From: an uncultured Thalassolituus sp.
Lineage (GTDB): Bacteria; Pseudomonadota; Gammaproteobacteria; Pseudomonadales; Oceanobacteraceae
Assembly: GCA_913061435.1 (NCBI GenBank)
Contig: CAJXUK010000004.1
Location: forward strand, 57,295-121,294
Length of the DNA stretch: 64,000 nucleotides
Direction: 5' to 3'
Both the position numbers and the translations under genes were made by a program. The notes below the pieces were generated by a model. It was not told where the DNA came from and searched no databases. It was given only the letters and a program-made list of their open reading frames with translations. Of the stretch, positions 48,358-58,722 are shown piece by piece; the first letter of the stretch is position 1; every line of letters starts with the position of its first letter.

Positions 48358-49200
48358 ATGCCTAGCTTTTCTGGTCATCTTAGTAAGATGGCAACCTATT
48401 TGAATACCTCTCCTGATGCTGACAACAGGATTCGATATCAAATGCGCTTGGACGATCAGTCCATTGATCTCAACCCGTTGCTGGGCCAGACCATTCGAAT
48501 GCATTACAGCGGAGACATTGAGTGTTGTCATTGTGGACGCAAAACTAATAAAAGCTTCAGTCAGGGTTATTGTTATCCGTGTTTTAAAAAATTACCGCAG
48601 TGTGATTTGTGCATCATGAGCCCAGAAAAATGCCATTATCATTTAGGCACTTGCCGAGATGCTAGCTGGGGTGAGAGCTTTTGTATGCAAGATCACTTTG
48701 TGTATTTGGCAAACTCGTCGGCGTTAAAAGTTGGCATAACTCGTGGTAATCAGATTCCAACCCGTTGGTGTGATCAAGGGGCCAGTCAAGGTCTCGCCAT
48801 TTTTAAGGTACGCAACCGCTTATTGTCGGGTTTGGTAGAAACCTTGTTTAAGCAAACATTAGCCGACAAAACCAATTGGCGGGCTATGTTAAAGGGTAAT
48901 GCGGATTCTTTGGACTTGGCCGCAATACGCGATGACTTATATCAAGAATATCAGCAAGGTTTAAATGCCATAGAGCTTGAGCATGGCCCAGGCGCTATCA
49001 CGTATTTACCTGATACCGAAGTAGTCACACTAGAAGCACCGGTGCTTGAATATCCAACAAAAGTTTCGAGCTTGAACTTTGATAAAACCCCAGAGATTGA
49101 AGGTAAGTTAATGGGTATTAAAGGCCAATACTTACTACTTGATTGTGGGGTAATTAATTTGAGAAAGTTCAGTTCTTACCCGATTGAGTTCAGTTACTAA
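48358..49200 (+). CDS. DUF2797 protein with Cys-rich zinc-binding region
   Basis: IECCHCGRKTNKSFSQGYCYPCFKKLPQCDLC; VYLANSSALKVGITRGNQIPTRWCDQGA. Confidence 0.88.
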   Translation: MPSFSGHLSKMATYLNTSPDADNRIRYQMRLDDQSIDLNPLLGQTIRMHYSGDIECCHCGRKTNKSFSQGYCYPCFKKLPQCDLCIMSPEKCHYHLGTCRDASWGESFCMQDHFVYLANSSALKVGITRGNQIPTRWCDQGASQGLAIFKVRNRLLSGLVETLFKQTLADKTNWRAMLKGNADSLDLAAIRDDLYQEYQQGLNAIELEHGPGAITYLPDTEVVTLEAPVLEYPTKVSSLNFDKTPEIEGKLMGIKGQYLLLDCGVINLRKFSSYPIEFSY

Positions 49201-49250
49201 TAGAAAGTAAACAAAGAAATACACCCCATAAAGTCAAGATAAGGGACTTA

Positions 49251-51923
49251 ATGATGACGGCTGCACAACCTACAACGATTTATTTAAAAGATTATCAGGC
49301 ACCGCTTTTTGTAATTGAAACGACTTACCTGAGTTTTGATTTGCACGAAGACTTTACTCGGGTTGATAGTCGCCTAAAAATGCGCCGTAATCATCAGCAG
49401 CATTCTAGCCACCAAGATCCTAGCCACCATGTTCCCTTGGTCTTAGTCGGGCAAGATTTAACCTTGTTATCGGTCAGTGTTGATGGTCAATTATTGCCAG
49501 CAGATCGTTACTCAGTTGATGGCGAATTGTTAACCATTAATGATTTGCCCGATGAGTTTGAATTGTCTATTTCCTCGCACATAGAACCCCAAAATAATAC
49601 CGCTTTGGAGGGGTTATATAAGTCCGGTGGTATGTTTTGTAGCCAGTGCGAAGCCGAAGGTTTTCGCCGAATTACTTATTATCTCGACCGTCCAGATGTG
49701 ATGAGCGTGTTTACAACCGAGGTTATCGCCAATAAACAGCAGTATCCCATTTTACTGTCTAACGGAAATGCGATTGAGCGCCAAGACTTAGACGATGGTC
49801 GCCATCGTGTTGTTTGGCATGATCCGCACAAAAAGCCTTGTTATTTATTTGCCTTGGTGGCGGGTGATTTAAACATGAAGAGTGATGAATTCATCACTAT
49901 GAGTGGCCGTAAAGTAGCCCTTCAAATTTTTGTTGAAGCGCAAAATATTGATAAAACAGATTATGCTTTGGATGCGTTAAAGCGTTCAATGAAGTGGGAT
50001 GAAGAAAAATACGGTCGAGAGTACGATCTCGATATTTTCATGATAGTCGCCGTTGATGCTTTTAATATGGGAGCAATGGAAAACAAGGGACTGAATATTT
50101 TTAATTCATCTTGCGTGTTAGCCAACCCACAAACCGCTACCGACATGGCTTACCAGCGAATTGAAGCGATTGTAGCACATGAATATTTTCATAACTGGTC
50201 GGGTAATCGGGTTACCTGCCGTGATTGGTTTCAGTTGAGCTTAAAAGAAGGCTTCACGGTGTTTAGAGACGCACAATTTACTGCGGATATGAATTCTAAA
50301 ACCGTAAAGCGAATTGAAGATGCTTCATTGTTGCGAACAGTGCAGTTTGCTGAAGATGCTGGGCCGATGGCGCACCCGGTACAGCCAGATTCATTCATGG
50401 AGATTTCTAACTTTTATACCGTTACCATCTATGAAAAAGGTGCTGAAATCGTCGGCATGATTCATAAGCTCTTAGGTGAAGAAGGGTTCCGTAAAGGATC
50501 TGATCTGTATTTTGATCGCCACGACGGCCAAGCCGTTACCATAAATGAATTTGTTGCGGCAATGGAAGATGCTAATAACGTTTCACTGGCTCAGTTTAAA
50601 CGCTGGTATAAATCTGCCGGTACGCCGGTTGTTAACGTTGTTAGTGATTATGATGAACAGGCTAAAATTTATCGCTTAACCTTTTCGCAATCTGCTGATG
50701 AACCCTTTTTAATTCCTATTGAGTTAGGTTTGTTGTCTCCAGCTGGTGATGATATAACCGCGCAAATGGCTGTTAATTTATCGTTAGCAGATAAAAAATC
50801 TGGTTGTTTTGAGCAGGGAATTTTTCGTTTAACCGATAAACAACAAGTGTTAACGTTTGAAAATGTAGAAGCTGAACCTATTCCTTCGTTATTGCGCGAC
50901 TTTTCAGCGCCTATTAAGCTCAATTATCCGATGACGCGGGATCAGTTGATGTTTTTGATGCAACACGATAGCGATGGCTTTAACTGTTGGGATGCCGGTC
51001 AACGCTTGGCTTTGGATGTGATTGCTGAAGTGACCACACAGATCAAGCAGGGCGATTCTGTTTCTGTAGATGCCAGATTGATTAAGGCTTATCGGGGGTT
51101 GTTGCAGCGTGATGATGTCGATCATGGAATGATGGCAAAATTATTGATGCTGCCAAGTGTTTCTTATATTGCAGAAACCCAAGATATCATTGATATACAC
51201 GGGATCAATAATGCCCGAACACAGGTTCTCACCGAATTATCTAATGCTTTAGCGGAGCCTTTAGCTGCTTTATACCAAACATTAAATCAACCACAACAAT
51301 ATCTACCCGAGCCTAAGCAAATGGCTCAGCGTGGTTTAAAAAATGCAGCACTAGGCTATTTGTTAAAATCTTCAGATCCTCAGTATTGCCAGTTAGCAGT
51401 GGATCAATTTGCAAGTAGCGATAATATGACCGATAGCATGGCTGCGTTATCTTGCTTGGTAAATTCGCCTTACAAAATAGAAGCAGAAAAAGCGTTAGAG
51501 GCATTTTATAAACAGTGGCAACACGAGCCTTTGGTTGTGAATCAGTGGTTTTCTGTACAAGCAGGTTCAGCCGAATACGGCAGCTTAGAAAATATACAGA
51601 GGTTACTGAATCACGAAGCGTTTGATATTAAAAACCCAAACAAGGTCAGGGCAGTTATTGGTGCATTTGCAGGACAATCGTTGGTTAACTTTCATGCCAA
51701 AGATGGTCTAGGCTATCAATTACTGGCAGATCAAATAATTACGTTGAATTCACTCAACCCTCAAATGGCTTCAAGGTTGATTGCGCCATTGACAAAATGG
51801 CGACGTTACGTTGCTGTTCAAGGCGAGTTAATGAAACAACAGCTGCAGCGAATTATGGCAGAAGAAGCATTATCAAAAGATGTATTTGAGGTTGTTTCCA
51901 AAAGTTTAGCAGCAAGCGAGTAA
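49251..51923 (+). CDS. pepN: Aminopeptidase N
   Basis: GAMENKGLNIFN, VAHEYFHNWSGNRVTCRDWFQLSLKEG. Confidence 0.97.
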   Translation: MMTAAQPTTIYLKDYQAPLFVIETTYLSFDLHEDFTRVDSRLKMRRNHQQHSSHQDPSHHVPLVLVGQDLTLLSVSVDGQLLPADRYSVDGELLTINDLPDEFELSISSHIEPQNNTALEGLYKSGGMFCSQCEAEGFRRITYYLDRPDVMSVFTTEVIANKQQYPILLSNGNAIERQDLDDGRHRVVWHDPHKKPCYLFALVAGDLNMKSDEFITMSGRKVALQIFVEAQNIDKTDYALDALKRSMKWDEEKYGREYDLDIFMIVAVDAFNMGAMENKGLNIFNSSCVLANPQTATDMAYQRIEAIVAHEYFHNWSGNRVTCRDWFQLSLKEGFTVFRDAQFTADMNSKTVKRIEDASLLRTVQFAEDAGPMAHPVQPDSFMEISNFYTVTIYEKGAEIVGMIHKLLGEEGFRKGSDLYFDRHDGQAVTINEFVAAMEDANNVSLAQFKRWYKSAGTPVVNVVSDYDEQAKIYRLTFSQSADEPFLIPIELGLLSPAGDDITAQMAVNLSLADKKSGCFEQGIFRLTDKQQVLTFENVEAEPIPSLLRDFSAPIKLNYPMTRDQLMFLMQHDSDGFNCWDAGQRLALDVIAEVTTQIKQGDSVSVDARLIKAYRGLLQRDDVDHGMMAKLLMLPSVSYIAETQDIIDIHGINNARTQVLTELSNALAEPLAALYQTLNQPQQYLPEPKQMAQRGLKNAALGYLLKSSDPQYCQLAVDQFASSDNMTDSMAALSCLVNSPYKIEAEKALEAFYKQWQHEPLVVNQWFSVQAGSAEYGSLENIQRLLNHEAFDIKNPNKVRAVIGAFAGQSLVNFHAKDGLGYQLLADQIITLNSLNPQMASRLIAPLTKWRRYVAVQGELMKQQLQRIMAEEALSKDVFEVVSKSLAASE

Positions 51924-52113
51924 CGGCTAAACAGGGATTTATTCTGCCTTAGTGAAAGAATTGTGAATTAATCGATCATTATTTAAACGATAAGTGACTT
52001 TTTTTTCGTTTTAAAATTAATTTACTGGCTTAGGCGCATTGAGCATAAGCCTAAGTTTCTTTATGCTAAGGCATCGGTAATCTACACACGTAGATTTAAA
52101 CAGAGGTCGCAGA

Positions 52114-53481
52114 ATGAAAAACAATAAATGGGTCGCGGCTGGGGTATTGGCTTTGGCAGCGTGCTTCCAAGTAGCCAACGCAGCAGTATCGGTGCAGCAA
52201 GCAGAAAAATTAAAGGGTGAATTAACCCCTCTTGGCGCAGAACGCGCTGGTAACGGCAGTGATATTCCTCCTTGGCGGGGTGGCCTTACTGTACCAACAC
52301 TCGATTATAAAGAACCAGGTCAGCATCACTCAAACCCTTATCCTCAGGATAAACCTCTATTTACTATTACCGCTGAGAATAAAGATGAGTACAAAGAATT
52401 TTTAAGTGAAGGTCAGATGGCGTTATTCGCTACCTATCCCGAAACGTTTAAAATGCCTATCTATAAAACTCGAAGAACAGCAGCAGCGCCAGAGTGGGTG
52501 TATGAAAACACCTATAAAAACGCGATTCGTGCAGAGCTGGGTGAAGGGGGCGCAGGTATCCGCTATGCTTATGGTGGTATTCCGTTTCCGATTGCTAAAA
52601 ATGGTTTAGAAGCTATTTGGAACCACATTACTCGTTGGCGTGGTATTTTCTTTAGCCGACGTTCATCAGAAGTAGCTGTACAGCGAGATGGCTCTTACTC
52701 ATTAGTAACAGTTCAGCAAGATGTACTGTTTAATTTCTATAATCCAAAGTCTTCGATAGATAAACTAGATAACATTCTTTTTTATTACCTATCTTTTACT
52801 AAATCACCTGCACGTTTAGCCGGTGGTGCAGTTTTGGTTCATGAAACCATTGACCAAGTAGAAGAAGCACGTCAAGCATGGGGTTATAACGCTGGTCAGC
52901 GTCGTGTTCGACGCGCCCCAAACCTTGCTTACGATACTCCGATTGCTGCTGCAGATGGTTTACGTTATGCCGATGACACAGACATGTTTAATGGTGCTCC
53001 AGACCGTTATGAATGGACTTTAGTCGGTAAAAAAGAAATGTACATTCCTTATAACAGCTATGATTTATCCAGTAATAAGCTAACTTACGAGCAAGTTTTA
53101 AAACCTGGTCATTTAAACCCCGAGCATACCCGTTATGAAAAACATCGAGTTTGGGTAGTAGAAGCTAACCTTAAAGAAGGTGCTCGCCACGTTTATAGCA
53201 AGCGTCGTTTTTTCTTAGATGAAGATACTTGGGCGGTAACCGTTGTCGATCAGTACGATGCCGCCGGTGAAATCTGGCGAATCAGTATGGCTTATACTAA
53301 AAATTATTATGAAGTTCCGGTTACTGTAACAACGGTTGATGTGTTCCATGATATTAAAGCACGTCGCTACCATGTTCAGGGACTTGATAATGAAGAGCGC
53401 GGAACCGTTGATTTCAGTCTAGAATTACCTAACGACCAATATTTTACGCCGTCGGCCCTGCGTCGCCGTGGTAAACGTTAA
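52114..53481 (+). CDS. DUF1329 exported protein
   Basis: Signal peptide ending NAAVS; GTPLGAERAGN-like start; KKEMYIPYNSYDL; HYEKHRVWVVEANLKEGARHVYSKRRFFLDEDTW typical of DUF1329. Confidence 0.9.
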   Translation: MKNNKWVAAGVLALAACFQVANAAVSVQQAEKLKGELTPLGAERAGNGSDIPPWRGGLTVPTLDYKEPGQHHSNPYPQDKPLFTITAENKDEYKEFLSEGQMALFATYPETFKMPIYKTRRTAAAPEWVYENTYKNAIRAELGEGGAGIRYAYGGIPFPIAKNGLEAIWNHITRWRGIFFSRRSSEVAVQRDGSYSLVTVQQDVLFNFYNPKSSIDKLDNILFYYLSFTKSPARLAGGAVLVHETIDQVEEARQAWGYNAGQRRVRRAPNLAYDTPIAAADGLRYADDTDMFNGAPDRYEWTLVGKKEMYIPYNSYDLSSNKLTYEQVLKPGHLNPEHTRYEKHRVWVVEANLKEGARHVYSKRRFFLDEDTWAVTVVDQYDAAGEIWRISMAYTKNYYEVPVTVTTVDVFHDIKARRYHVQGLDNEERGTVDFSLELPNDQYFTPSALRRRGKR

Positions 53482-53588
53482 TTGATTTGATTTTTAATAA
53501 CATTATGTAACATATAGACGTTAGATAATTCCGAAAGGGTCGGCTAGAATCACGGCCCTTCAAAAAAATTATAAGAATGGAGTGTTTT

Positions 53589-54803
53589 ATGAGATTCCAA
53601 TCGGTTCGAAATCGAATCGTTACGGCGATCCTGCGACTAACGACAATAAAAACATCACTATTAGTAGGTAGTTTGATGTTCGCATTAGGTGCTCAAGCCA
53701 CTTGGCAAGACCCTCTTAATACGCCTTCTTTGGCAACTAACCGAGCGCATGAAAGTTTATTGCTCGACATTACCCGTGCCGGTGGTCGTTTAGTGGCTGT
53801 TGGTGCTCATGGTCATGTTGTTTTTTCTGATGACAGTGGCAAAAGTTGGCAACAGGCTAAAACTCCTTCTTCTACGACGTTAACCTCTGTGTTTTTCTCT
53901 ACAGCAACGAGCGGTTGGGCAGTGGGGCACGATGGCTTAATTTTGCACTCTGACGATGCCGGTGAAAATTGGGTTAAACAGTTTGATGGTTACCAAGCCA
54001 ACGATGCCATGGTTAAAGGTGCAGTGGTCAATAAAGAGCAAGCTGCACAAGAATTAAAAGCGGCTGAAGAAAGTGGTGATCTGGATGCTTTAGATAAGGC
54101 CGAGCTTCATTTGGAAAACGCGACTTTTGCTTTAAATGACGCTAACTATGATAAAAAAAGTGGCTCAACCAAGCCCTTTTTAGACGTTTGGTTTTACGAT
54201 GCTAAATTGGGTTTTGCAGTGGGTGCTTATGGTATGGCTTTTCATACAAAAGACGGCGGTAAAACTTGGATCGATTGGTCTTCTAAGCTAGGTAATGGCG
54301 ATCGTTTGCATATCAATGGTATTGCAATGGTGGGTCCTCGTTCACTTATGTTAGCGGGTGAGCAAGGTATGATACTGCGCTCCGATGATATGGGTAGTAG
54401 CTGGCGTTCTTTACCATCACCTTACGATGGTTCTTACTTTGGTTTAATGGCTAAAAATGATGACATTTTAGTATTTGGGTTACGCGGTAATTTATACCAT
54501 TCAACTGACGGTGGTATACAGTGGCAAAAAGTGTTCACTAATTCTGAACAAACCTTAATGGCTGGAATTGCAAAAAATAATAGAGCAATTACTTTAGTGG
54601 GTAACGGCGGATCTATTATTTTGTTGGACAGAAATTCCGCAACGCCAAAATCCATTATCTTACCAGATAGAACTAATTTAGGTTCTGTTGTACAAGCCCC
54701 AGATGGCAGTTTAGTGATCGTTGGAGAAGCCGGAGTAGAGCGTGTAGACGTTAACGGTGCTGCGATACAAGATTCAATCACTATGGCTAAAGGAGGTTTA
54801 TAA
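53589..54803 (+). CDS. YCF48/BNR-repeat-like beta-propeller exported protein
   Basis: Repeated SDDSGKSWQQ, SDDAGENWVK, TKDGGKTWIDW, STDGGIQWQK; SD GGAG precedes ATG at 53589. Confidence 0.88.
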   Translation: MRFQSVRNRIVTAILRLTTIKTSLLVGSLMFALGAQATWQDPLNTPSLATNRAHESLLLDITRAGGRLVAVGAHGHVVFSDDSGKSWQQAKTPSSTTLTSVFFSTATSGWAVGHDGLILHSDDAGENWVKQFDGYQANDAMVKGAVVNKEQAAQELKAAEESGDLDALDKAELHLENATFALNDANYDKKSGSTKPFLDVWFYDAKLGFAVGAYGMAFHTKDGGKTWIDWSSKLGNGDRLHINGIAMVGPRSLMLAGEQGMILRSDDMGSSWRSLPSPYDGSYFGLMAKNDDILVFGLRGNLYHSTDGGIQWQKVFTNSEQTLMAGIAKNNRAITLVGNGGSIILLDRNSATPKSIILPDRTNLGSVVQAPDGSLVIVGEAGVERVDVNGAAIQDSITMAKGGL

Positions 54804-54805
54804 GC

Positions 54806-57295
54806 ATGAGCAACACGCAAAAGACTCAAGGTACTAAATCTGAGCCAGAGCATTTTATAATCACACCACAAAGCGAGCCTTTTTTAGAGCGATTATTATT
54901 TTCTGCTCGCCCGCTTGTGTTGTTTATTTTAGCAGCTTTAACGGTTGTTTTTGCTTACGGTTTAACGCAAATTCGATTGGATTCAAGTATTGAAAAATAC
55001 ATTCCACTCAACCATCAGTTTATTCAAAATTACCTAGTTCATAAAGACGACTTAGGTACAGGTTTATCCAATATTAAGTTGTCGGTAGAAAGTAACGACG
55101 GCGATATATTCAGTAAAGAATATATGCAAACTTTACAGTTAATAAACGATGAAATATCTGCAATTAAAGGCGTAGACCGTTCTTACTTAAAATCCTTATG
55201 GACTCCCAACGTTCGCTGGACAGAAGTGACTGAAGAAGGTTTTCAGGGTGGTCCTGTAATTCCTGCAACTTACGATGGTTCTGATGAAAGTTTAGAACAA
55301 TTGCGTCAAAACATTCTAAAATCTGGGCAAGTCGGAAGTCTGGTTGCGAATGATTTTTCTTCTACCATTATCGATATTTTATTAGTAGAAATTGATCCAG
55401 TAACGGGTGGCAAGCTGGACTATCAAGAATTTTCTCATGAATTAGAGTCTAAAATTCGCGATGCTTTTACTAATGAAGATATCACTATTTATATGACAGG
55501 TACGCCAAAGAAATTAGCTGACTTGTTAGATGGTGTTGCCTCTATTGGTATGTTTTTTATAGCCGCTATTATCTTCACCGCTATTTTGTTGTTTTTATAT
55601 TCACGTTGTATTCGTGGGACTTTAATCCCGATTGCAGCTTCGCTTATTGCGGTTGTTTGGCAGCTAGGTGCGTTGGCATTGATGGGCTTTACCATTGATT
55701 TGTACTCTATTTTGGTTCCATTCTTGATCTTTGCTATTGGCATTAGCCACGGTGTTCAGATTATTAGTGGCATTGCGATTGAGTCCGGCAAGGGTGCAAG
55801 TAAGTTAATGGCTTCACGTCTAGCATTCCGTGGTTTGTACGTTCCTGGTATGTTGGCGTTGCTCAGTGATGGCTTAGGTTTCTTAACCTTACTATTTATT
55901 GAAATTGGTGTGATTCAAGAGTTAGCAATCGCCGCCAGTGTGGGTGTTGCAATGATTATTGTAACCAACCTAGTATTGGTGCCCTTGATTATGTCTTATG
56001 TAGGAATCAGCAAGTCGGGTGTTGCTCATGCAGAACACAACGAACGTGCCGAACCTAAGTTATGGCGCGGGCTTTCTAAGATTGCCAGTAAAAAAGTTGC
56101 ACCTTTCCCAATCGCTATTGCAATTGCCATGGCCATATTTGGTGTTTATCAAAGTCAATCGCTAAAAATTGGTGACCTTGACGTTGGTGCTCCAGAGTTA
56201 CGACCTGATTCTCGTTATAACTTAGATAATGCCTACATGGTTGAAAATTATTCAACCAGTTCTGATGTCTTTTTAGTAATGGTGGAAACGGCAAAAGAAC
56301 AATGTAACTCCTTCAAAGTGATGGATTCTATTGACCGTTTTATGTGGTACATGGAGAGTGTGCCTGGGGTTCAGTCTGCAGTTTCTATGGTTACGGTTTC
56401 TAAACTAGTTACCAAAGGTATGAATGAAGGCAACATTAAGTGGTCTGCCCTTTCTCGTAACCAAACCATTCTTAATACATCGATTCAGCGCGCCCCTTCT
56501 GGTTTGATAAATCCAGAATGTTCTATGGCCCCGGTTGTGGTTTATTTAAACGACCATAAAGCCGAAACATTAGAGCGCGTAGTAGCCGCTGTTTATAAGT
56601 TTAAAGATCAATACGACGATAATGTAGACGCTAAATATTACGATATGAGCGGTGCTGAAATAAGAGCATTGTTAGAGTCGGGTGAACTTAGCCATCCACC
56701 AATACGCTTTCAGCTGGCTTCCGGTAATGCGGGTATTGAAGCAGCCACTAACGAAGTGATTGGTGATGCGCAAAATACCATGCTGATCTTTGTATATGTG
56801 GTCGTATTTGTATTATGTTTTGTTACCTTCAGATCGATCCGTGCTATTGCGTGTATTTTGATTCCTTTAGCCTTAACCTCAATCTTGTGTCAGGCACTCA
56901 TGGCCTACATGGGTATTGGCGTTAAAGTAGCGACACTTCCTGTTATTGCATTAGGCGTTGGTATTGGTGTCGATTATGGTATTTATATCTACAATCGCTT
57001 AGAAGTGATGTTAATCGCAGGTAAGTCGCTGCAAGAAGCCTTCTTTGAAACCCTAAAATCTACGGGTAAAGCGGTAATGTTTACCGGTATTACTTTGGCG
57101 ATTGGTGTGGGAACTTGGATTTTCTCGCCGATTAAATTCCAAGCGGATATGGGTATCTTGTTAACCTTTATGTTTGTTTGGAACATGCTGGGTGCGTTGA
57201 TTTTACTGCCTGCTCTAGCTACCTTTATTCTTAAGCCAGAGCAGATTATTGCTCGCCATAAGAAAATTCATGGTGACACTCAACCCGCTGGTTAG
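54806..57295 (+). CDS. RND superfamily MMPL-type exporter
   Basis: Two sets of TM clusters, GISHGVQIISG and GVGIGVDYGIYIYNRL motifs. Confidence 0.9.
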   Translation: MSNTQKTQGTKSEPEHFIITPQSEPFLERLLFSARPLVLFILAALTVVFAYGLTQIRLDSSIEKYIPLNHQFIQNYLVHKDDLGTGLSNIKLSVESNDGDIFSKEYMQTLQLINDEISAIKGVDRSYLKSLWTPNVRWTEVTEEGFQGGPVIPATYDGSDESLEQLRQNILKSGQVGSLVANDFSSTIIDILLVEIDPVTGGKLDYQEFSHELESKIRDAFTNEDITIYMTGTPKKLADLLDGVASIGMFFIAAIIFTAILLFLYSRCIRGTLIPIAASLIAVVWQLGALALMGFTIDLYSILVPFLIFAIGISHGVQIISGIAIESGKGASKLMASRLAFRGLYVPGMLALLSDGLGFLTLLFIEIGVIQELAIAASVGVAMIIVTNLVLVPLIMSYVGISKSGVAHAEHNERAEPKLWRGLSKIASKKVAPFPIAIAIAMAIFGVYQSQSLKIGDLDVGAPELRPDSRYNLDNAYMVENYSTSSDVFLVMVETAKEQCNSFKVMDSIDRFMWYMESVPGVQSAVSMVTVSKLVTKGMNEGNIKWSALSRNQTILNTSIQRAPSGLINPECSMAPVVVYLNDHKAETLERVVAAVYKFKDQYDDNVDAKYYDMSGAEIRALLESGELSHPPIRFQLASGNAGIEAATNEVIGDAQNTMLIFVYVVVFVLCFVTFRSIRAIACILIPLALTSILCQALMAYMGIGVKVATLPVIALGVGIGVDYGIYIYNRLEVMLIAGKSLQEAFFETLKSTGKAVMFTGITLAIGVGTWIFSPIKFQADMGILLTFMFVWNMLGALILLPALATFILKPEQIIARHKKIHGDTQPAG

Positions 57296-57358
57296 TGGTA
57301 CTTGTAGTATTAACTGCGGTTGGTCATTATTAGCCGCAATAAGTGCTTTACTAGCAAA

Positions 57359-57392
57359 TAAAAAGCAGCCATTTTAGTGGCTGCTTTTTTTT
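57359..57392 (+). terminator. Intrinsic terminator after the MMPL gene
   Basis: aaaagcagcca ttttag tggctgctttttttt. Confidence 0.9.
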
Positions 57393-57432
57393 GTCCGTAG
57401 TTTTTATAGCAATAGATTTTTTGAGCGAGCCC

Positions 57433-58722
57433 ATGCGTATAATTCACACCTCCGACTGGCATTTAGGCCGATTTTTTATCAATAAAAGCCGTCAGCCAGA
57501 ACATCAGCTGTTTATTGAATGGCTTTTACAGCAGGTAGAAGGCCACGATGTGGATGCGGTTATTATTGCTGGGGATATTTTCGATACTGGCTCACCACCG
57601 AGTTACGCGCGCGAACTGTATAATCAGTTTGTAATTGGTATGAATCAGCTTGGCAGACAGCTGATTATTTTAGCGGGTAATCATGATTCAGTTTCTACGC
57701 TTAATGAATCGAAAAATATTTTAGCGCATCTTAATACCCAAGTAATTTCTGCGGCCTCTGAAGATTTATCTTCGCAAGTAATCACACTAAAAAATAAACA
57801 GGGCGATGTTGGCGGTATTGTATGTGCCATTCCTTATTTACGCCCCAGAGACATTATGCAAAGCAAAGCAGGGGAGTCGGGCCAACAAAAACAACAGGCG
57901 TTAGGGCAAGCCATTGGCCAACACTACCAAGACGTTTTTGCTTTGGCTGAAAAACAGCGGGATGATTTGCATAAAAAAACGGGTGAGTTACTGCCCATTA
58001 TTGCCACGGGGCACTTAACCGCAATGGGCGTAACTGCCTCAGAATCGGTGCGCGATATTTACATTGGCAGCTTAGAAGCATTTCCTGCGAAAGACTTTCC
58101 CCCAGCCGACTACATTGCATTGGGGCACATTCATCGCCCACAACGCGTCGCTAAAACCGAGCACATTCGTTATAGCGGCTCGCCCATACCGCTCAGTTTT
58201 GATGAACTCAGCTCTGATCCAGCCCACAATAATAAAGAAGTGTTACTGGTGGAGTTAAAAGACGGAACATTAACGCGGGTTGAACCGTTATCGGTACCCT
58301 TGTTTCAACCGATGCAAGTGATTAAAGGTGATTTGGCAAGCATTGAGAAACAGTTGGAAAAGTTGGAACAGCTCGCGCAAACTGATATTGCCAGCGGCCC
58401 TGAAACACTGAGCACTTGGCTTTCCATTGAGGTCGATACTCAAGACTATCTGAATGATTTGCAACAGCGCATTCAGGCATTAACGGCTGATATGAATGTG
58501 GAAATTTTGCAATTAAGGCGTGCACGCAAACAACAGCAGCAACGCATAGAGCGCGAAGATAAAGAGTTGCTAGCAGAATTAACCCCCGCCGATGTTTTTC
58601 AGCGCAGACTCGCCAGTGAAGTGTTTGCCAGTGACGAAGAACAAGCCCGCTTAATCCGTCTCAAAAAAACCTTTGCGGGCATTGTGCACGAATTAGAAAC
58701 GGAGCTGAATGATGAAGATTAA
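57433..58722 (+). CDS. sbcD: Exonuclease SbcCD subunit D
   Basis: MRIIHTSDWHLGRFF, IIAGDIFDTGSPP, LAGNHDS, ALGHIHRPQ. Confidence 0.95.
   Translation: MRIIHTSDWHLGRFFINKSRQPEHQLFIEWLLQQVEGHDVDAVIIAGDIFDTGSPPSYARELYNQFVIGMNQLGRQLIILAGNHDSVSTLNESKNILAHLNTQVISAASEDLSSQVITLKNKQGDVGGIVCAIPYLRPRDIMQSKAGESGQQKQQALGQAIGQHYQDVFALAEKQRDDLHKKTGELLPIIATGHLTAMGVTASESVRDIYIGSLEAFPAKDFPPADYIALGHIHRPQRVAKTEHIRYSGSPIPLSFDELSSDPAHNNKEVLLVELKDGTLTRVEPLSVPLFQPMQVIKGDLASIEKQLEKLEQLAQTDIASGPETLSTWLSIEVDTQDYLNDLQQRIQALTADMNVEILQLRRARKQQQQRIEREDKELLAELTPADVFQRRLASEVFASDEEQARLIRLKKTFAGIVHELETELNDED

Noticed and set aside
53533-53570. aagggtcgg...cggccctt hairpin before the YCF48-like gene
   Set aside because: Short stem, no T-tract, no clear regulatory relation; chance dyad not excluded.
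54434-54871. 145-aa minus-strand ORF antisense to the YCF48-like gene
   Set aside because: Overlaps well-supported coding DNA on the other strand; no family features.
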